DNA from: Planctomycetota bacterium | GTDB taxonomy: Bacteria > Planctomycetota > Planctomycetia > Gemmatales > Gemmataceae | Assembly (NCBI GenBank): GCA_016177925.1 | Contig: JACOUH010000121.1 | Location: forward strand, 1 to 32,555 | Length of the DNA: 32,555 nt | Direction: 5' to 3' | Part shown: piece after piece, positions 8,681-14,970 of the stretch | Numbering within the stretch: position 1 is the stretch's first letter | Layout: each line of letters begins with the position of its first letter | Notes under the pieces: model-generated | The model's input: the letters and a program-made list of their open reading frames with translations, nothing else | Databases searched by the model: none | Told to the model about the DNA's origin: nothing | Made by a program: the position numbers and the translations under genes

Positions 8681-11600
8681 CAGAAGCCCAACCCTTTCTT
8701 CCGCGCCAGGACGCCGTCGACCCAGCGTTTCTCCTCGGTGCCCGGTGGGTACAACGCCGACAGTGCCTGAGCCAGCCGCCAGAAGCGTCCGTCCTTGCCG
8801 ACACCCTCGTCGACCAGGAAGCGTTTCAGCGCCTCGCTCCGCCCCGCGGCGAACAGGATCATGCCCTGGTGCAAGCGGTCGAGCACCGTGGCCGTTGCTC
8901 GCGCCCCGCTCAGCTCACCCCAGTCGCCGGCCTCTCCGTCCGTCTCGCCGGGCTCGTCGAAGAGGCCCTTCTGTTTGGGCTTCTTCGCCTGCTTCGAGGG
9001 CGCCTTGCCCTCGTCCTTGCCGAAGAGGTGCCCCGCCCGCTCCGAGACGGACAGCAGCGTGGCCTTGTCGCCCTTGACCTTGACGACGCTGGTGAGCTGC
9101 TCCAGATGAGCGCCGAGTCCCTGCGCGATCTTGCGGGCGGTGTCGTACTCCAGGACGTAGCCGCTCACCCTGGCCGGTTTGCCGCTCTCATCCTCGGTGT
9201 CCGGTTCGTCCTTGTCCGAGTCGGCGGTCGAGCCGTTGCCGTCCTCTCCCGTGGACAGGGTCCAGAACCACATGGCCGTCAGGCGGGCGTCGGCGTCGAA
9301 GCCGCTGGCGTCGGCCCCGGCGAAGATCATCGACAGGGCCTCCTTAGCGACCGCCGCCCAGACGTGTTCCAGGTACTCCTTCAGTTCGACCCGTTCGCCG
9401 CTGGCCTTCTCGACGCGGGCGTAACGGGAGAAGATTTCCAGGGCCGGGCCGAGGCAGGCGAAAATGGCGTCAGCCCCGACGATGCCCTCGGTCGCCAGGC
9501 GCGGCATCCATTCGTGGATGCGCTTCGGCAACTTGGCCAGCACGTCGCGCCAGTCGCCGATCTGTTTGCCGGCGCGGGGCCGACATACGAGATGGACAGA
9601 GGAAGCGAGCCGAGCCTGCCCTTGGGCCGCTATCCTGGCTTCTCGTTCCGTGTCTACCGGCCAGGAACCTGTGATTGTCCAACCGGCATCGACGACGGCC
9701 TGGAGGATCGCTTCCCAACTCGCCGTGGTCTTGCTGGCGAACACGATGACGCCGACACCGTCTGCTCGTAAGATTCTCTCTCCTTCGGCGAAGGCCCTGG
9801 TCAACTCGCGCTCGTAGAAAGCGATGTCTTTCGTCGAGTTACTCAGAACATGGGGCCGGTCCACGACGATTTCTGTGTCCTTGGGTACTTGCTCATCACG
9901 GAGAAGCGTTCCGTGGATGCCACCAAGGCTTCGTCGCAGCCAAACGTAGAAGAAGTCGGAGAGGTAGGCGTAGGGCACCGCATCGTAGTATGGGGGGTCG
10001 GTGATCAAAGCCTGAACAGCATTGTTCGGAAGGGGATGCGACACTGCGGAGATTTGCTCCGCTTGGCCGCTGCGCATTGCCGGCTTTGCTTCAGTTGAAC
10101 AGACCGCCTCCACCCATGCAACTGCCTCATGCCACGCACAATGGAATGGCGCGAACGGATTTGCTTCTACAAAATCGTAGGTGATAGGGACAGCTTGTCT
10201 CGTGAACGCATGACCAACGGTCTCGCGCGGCATCCAAGTGGAGATAGAGCACCAGTAATCGGCCCCCTTGTCCATCGAGAATGCCAAACACGTCTGCGCG
10301 GCTTCAGCCAGCCCGTCCTTGTGCTCGGCGGCCAGACGCTTACCAGCCTCGCCAACGAGTCGGCACAGCGTGCTCAGAGCGAGCGCTTGACGCGGCGTAA
10401 AGAGGTCACCCCAAGTCGTCAGGCCGTAAATCATACCCCAGGTGTGCCGGATGCCACGCACGTCAAGGAACTCCCCCGGCACCAGACTAAGCGGCCCCTT
10501 GTGTGCTTTCGCCCTTTGCTCCAGTTCCGCCGCCGCTTTTCTCACCGCCTCCAGGTCGCGCTCGGTCGGCAGCCGGTAGAATCGCCCCTGCTGTCCGGGT
10601 CGCGTTGTTACCACGTAGAACAGTCGCGCAGTTGCCGCCCCACCACGGCGTTTCTTGAGCTGCTGCCGCACCGAGGCAACCGGCGTTGTGAATCCGCACA
10701 CCGGACACGTCGCCGAGGCACGGCGCACCGTTCCCTCGCCGACATCCTTGGCCGTGGCATTCGGAATGATCTGGAAGTCCACCCGCTTCAGCTTGGCATC
10801 CGGCACCAGCTTCAACGCCACAGAGCGGTTTCCCTTCTTCGCCAGCCACAGCGAGCGAATCAGCGGCACCTCCGCCCCGCAGCCCGGCCCCTCACAGACA
10901 ATCGTCCGCGCCCACAGGTAGGCGATCAGCGTGGCGCCGTCGGGATCCTTCGGGTAGAACGGGGCCAGCTCCTTCTCGGCCTGCTCCTTGATCCACTTGC
11001 CCCACTTGCGGACCTCGTCGGCGAGACGCTGGCCGTATTTCGGGATGTACTCCAGCACCACCTTGTTGAGCAGCACAGCCACCGGGTTCAGGTCGCTGGC
11101 GAAGGCGTCGGCGCCGACGCGCAGCGCCTCCAGCGGAATCGAGCCGCCGCCGGCGAAGGGATCGACGACCAGCGGCCGCGTACCCGGCTCGCCGCCGAGG
11201 GCCTCGTGGGCGGCTTGGGTGAGCGCCCGGGCCGTCTCCAGGTACTCCGGCACCGTGGAGTTGTCCCAGTTGGCAAAGTCGGCGATGAAGTCGAGCAGGG
11301 CGAAGCGAAGGACGTTCTGATGGGCCGTGTCCCGCGAGTCCAGCGACTGTCCCGGTTTCGCCAGGACTTCCCAGCGCTTGTAACTCTCCGCTGAACAGGT
11401 ATCGGACAAGTTCGGCGTCCCGATCTTGCCCTGCCCGCAGGCGCGCCGGGCGAACTCGGTGATAACCCGTGCAGCCGTGTCGCGGAACGACTGCGGGCAG
11501 AGCGGGTCGGCGGGATCGGGCCACAGGGCAGCGCAGATGACGGCCCGGCACGCGGCCAGCGGGCGCCGCGCCCACCAGATGTGCAGGGTGGAGATGTGCC

Positions 11601-12474
11601 CGTGGCGGATCGACTTCTCCCGGCGCGCGTGGGCGGAGATCCGCTTGATGGGCAGATCTACCTCGATCAGTCGTTGCGGATACCTGTCCCTGCCTGAAAC
11701 TGGTATCTGCGCGAATGGCTCGGGTGCCGTGGATGACGCCTCAACCGGCTCCGTCGGTGGTTGCCGCACGGCCGGAGGCCCTGTCTCGGAGCCGTACGCC
11801 ACTCGCTCAGTTGCCGGGGGCTGTTGGGAGCAGTTCCAGAGGGCCGTCTCGGATGGGGCGAGATCGGGGTCGATCAGCGGTTCGGCCGGGACCGGCCAAG
11901 CCTGAATGGGCTGGATCGGCTTGCCGTAGAGCAAGAAATCGGCAATCGACGCCGGTTCGACCTGTTTGAGCGCCTCGGCGTCCGGCTTTCGCAAGTCCTC
12001 CCGGAGTTCCATCAGAAGTCGGCCCAACACGTTCTGCCCCAAGAGAATCCTATCCGGCTGTGGTTTCGCACCCCAGAAGTCGTCCTTCATAGATTCCTCG
12101 ACGATCGGGAGAACCCCCGTGGAGAGCAGGAGTTCTCGAAACGTCGACCAGTTCTGGGCCAGCTTGACCCGGAGGCACCAGCGCATGATGCGAACACGGA
12201 CGTTGGCCCAATCCTTCCGGGACTGCTCGAGGTATGGCTTCCCGCTCATCTTGGCCGACATCGGGCTGGTTTGTGCAATGATGAGTTGCTGGACGTGGCG
12301 CAGGTGTGGAAAGCGACACGCCTGGTAGAGGGCCTCCGAGGAGCGGATCGACACCCCGTTGACCCGGAGGGGATATCCGGCCGCCATGTTGGACAGCCCG
12401 CCGAAACCTTCGCGGGTTTTCCGAAACACCGCCGAGCTGTCCCGGTTGTAGGTTCCCCCCTCTCCTCCAGCCAT
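8680..12474 (-). CDS. NADAR domain fused to DUF1156 DNA methylase (Hma-type)
   Basis: A 1264-residue fusion. Residues 10-160 are a NADAR (YbiA/DUF1768) domain: the core SSEALYQA carries the expected Glu47, followed by KDDFWGAKP (Asp131/132) and LGQNVLGRLLMELR. NADAR proteins hydrolyse N-glycosidic bonds, and some remove ADP-ribose from guanine. A proline-rich linker (160-262) leads to the DUF1156 start RLIEVDLPIKRISAHARREK. The methylase has motif I DPFAGGGS (about 437), Cys-rich segments (CEGPGCG, CPVCG) and catalytic DPPY (about 824), so it should methylate an exocyclic amino group in DNA. I start at 12474 because AAGGGGA precedes that ATG at good spacing; an ATG 30 bases earlier is weaker. 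The stop overlaps the next ATG (ATGA). The fusion and the upstream methylase-start remnant indicate that NADAR was added secondarily. Confidence 0.85.
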   Translation of the reverse strand: MAGGEGGTYNRDSSAVFRKTREGFGGLSNMAAGYPLRVNGVSIRSSEALYQACRFPHLRHVQQLIIAQTSPMSAKMSGKPYLEQSRKDWANVRVRIMRWCLRVKLAQNWSTFRELLLSTGVLPIVEESMKDDFWGAKPQPDRILLGQNVLGRLLMELREDLRKPDAEALKQVEPASIADFLLYGKPIQPIQAWPVPAEPLIDPDLAPSETALWNCSQQPPATERVAYGSETGPPAVRQPPTEPVEASSTAPEPFAQIPVSGRDRYPQRLIEVDLPIKRISAHARREKSIRHGHISTLHIWWARRPLAACRAVICAALWPDPADPLCPQSFRDTAARVITEFARRACGQGKIGTPNLSDTCSAESYKRWEVLAKPGQSLDSRDTAHQNVLRFALLDFIADFANWDNSTVPEYLETARALTQAAHEALGGEPGTRPLVVDPFAGGGSIPLEALRVGADAFASDLNPVAVLLNKVVLEYIPKYGQRLADEVRKWGKWIKEQAEKELAPFYPKDPDGATLIAYLWARTIVCEGPGCGAEVPLIRSLWLAKKGNRSVALKLVPDAKLKRVDFQIIPNATAKDVGEGTVRRASATCPVCGFTTPVASVRQQLKKRRGGAATARLFYVVTTRPGQQGRFYRLPTERDLEAVRKAAAELEQRAKAHKGPLSLVPGEFLDVRGIRHTWGMIYGLTTWGDLFTPRQALALSTLCRLVGEAGKRLAAEHKDGLAEAAQTCLAFSMDKGADYWCSISTWMPRETVGHAFTRQAVPITYDFVEANPFAPFHCAWHEAVAWVEAVCSTEAKPAMRSGQAEQISAVSHPLPNNAVQALITDPPYYDAVPYAYLSDFFYVWLRRSLGGIHGTLLRDEQVPKDTEIVVDRPHVLSNSTKDIAFYERELTRAFAEGERILRADGVGVIVFASKTTASWEAILQAVVDAGWTITGSWPVDTEREARIAAQGQARLASSVHLVCRPRAGKQIGDWRDVLAKLPKRIHEWMPRLATEGIVGADAIFACLGPALEIFSRYARVEKASGERVELKEYLEHVWAAVAKEALSMIFAGADASGFDADARLTAMWFWTLSTGEDGNGSTADSDKDEPDTEDESGKPARVSGYVLEYDTARKIAQGLGAHLEQLTSVVKVKGDKATLLSVSERAGHLFGKDEGKAPSKQAKKPKQKGLFDEPGETDGEAGDWGELSGARATATVLDRLHQGMILFAAGRSEALKRFLVDEGVGKDGRFWRLAQALSALYPPGTEEKRWVDGVLARKKGLGF

Positions 12475-12534
12475 ACACTTCCCCTTATTCTCTGAATGGA
12501 TCATCCCCGTTCATCCAGGCGGTTTCGCCGCCGC

Positions 12535-13659
12535 TCAAACCTTGCGCGGGAAGAGCGGATACCACCGGCCAAGAGGGTGCGAGCGCGGCGCAGCGGAATC
12601 TCCCCACCACCAAGCCAGGGGGCAGTTGTTCGGACAGTTGCGGTACGTGACCACGGTGGACCCAAAGCCAAGGCTTTTCAGAGTATGGTAACCCAGGGGG
12701 CGCATGACTTCTTGTGGATTTCGGCAAAACGAGCGGATTTTCAGGCCGGCAAGCAACAACTGTTGCTCGAGCAGATGGCGGCCGGTTTCGGACGAGAACA
12801 GCCTGCTGTTGCCCGCTCGGTCGGGAATCCGCAGCCGGGGCGGGTAGCCGGCACGGGCCAACTCCTCGGCATAGGCCACGACCGGGGGAGCGTCGGGAAG
12901 GTGCGCGGGGGCAAAGACCTCGGCGCCGCCGGGGAGCCACTGCCGGTCTTCAAATTCCGTCGCGCGGAGCCAGGAAACACGAATGGTCTTTCGGGCTTTC
13001 ACGGCGGCCTGGAGGATCGTTTTATGCGTGTACCACAGGCCGCGCCGGTAACAGGCGATGACCACCACGACCACCCGGGCGCGGGGCGGCGCGACCGTCT
13101 GAATCCATTGACAGAGGTCCAGAATGATCCGGTTGCCGGTAAAAAGGATGTCGTCCAGGTAGAGATAGCCCCCCGACGGCGACCCGCACCGGGCCAGGGT
13201 CAGGCCGTGGTTTTCCTTGAGTACCTCCTCAAAAAGGGCCAGCATTTCGTGCTGGCTGGCACCATGGCGCTGAATGTCGAGGAAGTTCACGTTTCTCCAG
13301 AACGTGCGGCCTGCCGCGGGGACCACTCGCGCCGGCTTTAGCAGCGCGAGCAAGCCCGCCAGCACGGTCCGAACCTGGTGCCAGAACCCCGAGAGCCCCG
13401 GCACCTGCTTTAACCGCACCAGGTTTCGCAAAAAATCAACAAAGAACTGGCGGGAAAGGTACGTCTGCCTCAACACGTGGTCGAGTTCCATCAGGATCGG
13501 CTCCTGAACGGGCGCCTCGAACTGCCCAACCCAGCGGTCCACATGCGCGGGGTCCGGAGTCGGGATTTCCCCCTTTCGATAATCGCCAATGGTGGTGGCG
13601 ATCGACTGTAACAGCTCCTGTCGCCCCATAGAACGCCCCGTTGCGAACCGGCCGCTCAC
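12535..13659 (-). CDS. Phosphoribosyltransferase-like protein, partner of the NADAR-methylase
   Basis: A 374-residue protein with a helical N-terminal half and a type I phosphoribosyltransferase-like core. The PRPP-binding motif is visible as YLYLDDILFTGN, with Asp169-Asp170 and Thr174-Gly175. The upstream segment WRNVNFLDIQRHGASQHEML could form part of the pocket. I take the GTG at 13659 because GGAGG lies 4 bases ahead; an ATG at 13629 is the alternative. It ends 60 bases before the NADAR-methylase start, same strand. PRTase-like proteins occur in predicted conflict systems, but I know no assigned reaction for this one. With NADAR next door, chemistry on ribosyl groups of DNA or nucleotides is a reasonable inference. 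Confidence 0.7.
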   Translation of the reverse strand: MSGRFATGRSMGRQELLQSIATTIGDYRKGEIPTPDPAHVDRWVGQFEAPVQEPILMELDHVLRQTYLSRQFFVDFLRNLVRLKQVPGLSGFWHQVRTVLAGLLALLKPARVVPAAGRTFWRNVNFLDIQRHGASQHEMLALFEEVLKENHGLTLARCGSPSGGYLYLDDILFTGNRIILDLCQWIQTVAPPRARVVVVVIACYRRGLWYTHKTILQAAVKARKTIRVSWLRATEFEDRQWLPGGAEVFAPAHLPDAPPVVAYAEELARAGYPPRLRIPDRAGNSRLFSSETGRHLLEQQLLLAGLKIRSFCRNPQEVMRPLGYHTLKSLGFGSTVVTYRNCPNNCPLAWWWGDSAAPRSHPLGRWYPLFPRKV

Positions 13660-13701
13660 TCAACCTCCAGGCGATTGTACTCATTCGTGGTCAGGGCCAG
13701 T

Positions 13702-13773
13702 TCACCGAAGCATGGCGGAGATTGGCTTGATGGGCAGGTCCACCTCGATGAGGCGCCGGGGAAAAGGCGTCAT
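13702..13773 (-). pseudogene. Leftover 5' end of a DUF1156 methylase gene (23 codons)
   Basis: The ATG at 13773 overlaps the YwgA-like stop as ATGA and opens a frame reading MTPFPRRLIEVDLPIKPISA, then MLR and TGA. The part RLIEVDLPIKxISA is the start of the DUF1156 domain that appears again inside the fusion gene (about 11642-11685). The nucleotide match is about 80% over 45 bases, with differences mostly at third positions. I read it as the original methylase start, left behind when the PRTase-NADAR module was inserted. It could still be translated as a short peptide coupling ribosomes to the downstream GTG. Confidence 0.8.
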
Positions 13774-14321
13774 GATTTGCCAAGAGTTGCGGCATCCTCG
13801 GCCATGCGACCCACTACCTGCAAGGCGGTCCGGGCGTCATCGAGCGAAACGTGCGGCTTCAGGGAATGGATCGCTTCGGCCAACTGGTCCTGGTCCTGGG
13901 AGCCCGGGTGCTGCTTCATGACATAGAGCGCCGTGGCCAGTTTCTCCAGTTCCGTCACGTTCTTTTTCGCCAGCCGTTCCGCGACGAACCGGATCGCCAG
14001 GCTGTACCGCTCCCGGGTCCTGGGAAACTGCTCGAGGAACGGCTTACTAGCCGGCCCGGGCAGCAGGCTGGGGCCGTACTGCGGATCGCGGATGACCACC
14101 TTCAGCAGGCTGTCGCCCTGAAGGGCGGTCAATTCGTCACTGAGTTCAAACGAAAACGGCCCGTACTTGTAGAAGATGAAGTCGAAGTCCAGCGGCACGC
14201 CGAGCAGTTCCTGGACAAAGTAGACGCTTTTCTGGACGTGCGTCTCGCCGCACCAACTCCCGTGCGCGTGCAGCTGGTCGAGGAGCGTCAGCAGGACGGC
14301 TGAGCGCGGCAGTCGTTCCAT
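13770..14321 (-). CDS. YwgA/Panacea-like protein embedded in the defence operon
   Basis: A 183-residue soluble protein. The N-terminal half (LLTLLDQLHAHG, HVQKSVYFVQELLGVP, FIFYKYGPFSFELSDEL) has the pattern of YwgA/DUF4065-like (Panacea superfamily) proteins, common as phage- or toxin-associated factors. The C-terminal half is helical with no catalytic motif. The ATG at 14321 shares its A with the stop of the 33-residue ORF (TAATG), and its own stop overlaps the remnant methylase start (ATGA), so three starts in a row are coupled. Function is not established; regulatory or antitoxin-like control of the system is inferred from family habits. The family call is from pattern memory. Confidence 0.6.
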   Translation of the reverse strand: MERLPRSAVLLTLLDQLHAHGSWCGETHVQKSVYFVQELLGVPLDFDFIFYKYGPFSFELSDELTALQGDSLLKVVIRDPQYGPSLLPGPASKPFLEQFPRTRERYSLAIRFVAERLAKKNVTELEKLATALYVMKQHPGSQDQDQLAEAIHSLKPHVSLDDARTALQVVGRMAEDAATLGKS

Positions 14322-14422
14322 TACTCGGTCTCCCTCGGGGCGGTGATGACGGTCGCACGGGACTCCCGCAGCCAGTGCTCGGCCGCGATGGGGTCGCGGA
14401 TCTCATGAAAGTGTTTTGCCAT
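14321..14422 (-). CDS. 33-residue microprotein between helicase tail and YwgA-like gene
   Basis: The frame reads MAKHFHEIRDPIAAEHWL and ends in APRETE. It has a strong ribosome site (GAGGAGGGG, 2-3 bases before the ATG), starts in a TAATG overlap with the helicase tail stop and ends in a second TAATG overlap with the YwgA-like start. Such exact packing on both sides is hard to explain unless it is or was translated. No domain is recognised; it is charged, without a membrane segment. It may be a coupling peptide or a small regulator. Confidence 0.6.
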   Translation of the reverse strand: MAKHFHEIRDPIAAEHWLRESRATVITAPRETE

Positions 14423-14970
14423 TACCCCTCCTCGGCGGCGAGAATCTCGCTGCCCTTCAGCAGGTAATGTTCCACGGTCATGATCGGTTGCCACCCCAAC
14501 CGCGCCGGATTCTGGACCGCGTGCGCCTCCGGCTTCGTCCCGCAGTTGAGGACAACGTAGAGCCAGTAATCCTTTTTCAGCCGCTCGGCGGTCTTGTACT
14601 CGTTGTAGGTCAGCGCGATTTCCCCGACGCCCGCCCGGCCCTTGACCTCCACGAAACGCACCGCGACGGCCGTCTTCGGGTCCTCCGCGTGCGGCTTGCG
14701 AGCGATCAGGTCGAAGCCGCGGTTCTCCTTCTCGACGCTCTCGACCTGCCAGCCCTCCGACTCCAGCAGCGCGGTGACGTGGGCGACGGCGATGCGCTCG
14801 ATCTCCTCGTCGCGCACCATCGGGGCGAGGGACGGCGCTGAACGATCCGGGTGCGGCAGGACCCAGGCCCGGCCGACGTGGCGGATGTCGCCGATGGCGC
14901 ACTGTCCCTCCTGCTGGAGTTCCTCGCGCCGCCGCTCCAGGCGCCCGTTCAGCTCGTCCAGCCGGTCTTC
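14422..14970 (-). pseudogene. C-terminal DUF3883 tail of the helicase, out of frame
   Basis: From EDRLDELNGRLERRREEL onward this frame encodes the normal C-terminal part of Hma-type helicases: a coiled segment, GRAWVLPHP, then a DUF3883 nuclease-like domain (EIERIAVAHV, GFDLIARK, VRFVEVKGRAG, YWLYVVLNC). The helicase frame ends at 14949, so the tail sits in the -1 frame relative to it. An ATG at 14820 (MVRDEEIER) could start a 132-residue protein, but no ribosome site precedes it. The DUF3883 acidic residues and EVKG motif are intact. The break is either a small deletion or a base error. From memory, relatives have some 80-100 more residues between LPEKTG and EDRLDELN, favouring a deletion. 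Confidence 0.75.

Noticed and set aside
10129-11394. 421-codon plus-strand frame opposite the methylase
   Set aside because: Overlaps methylase motif I and the Cys-rich segments; Arg/Gln-rich shadow.
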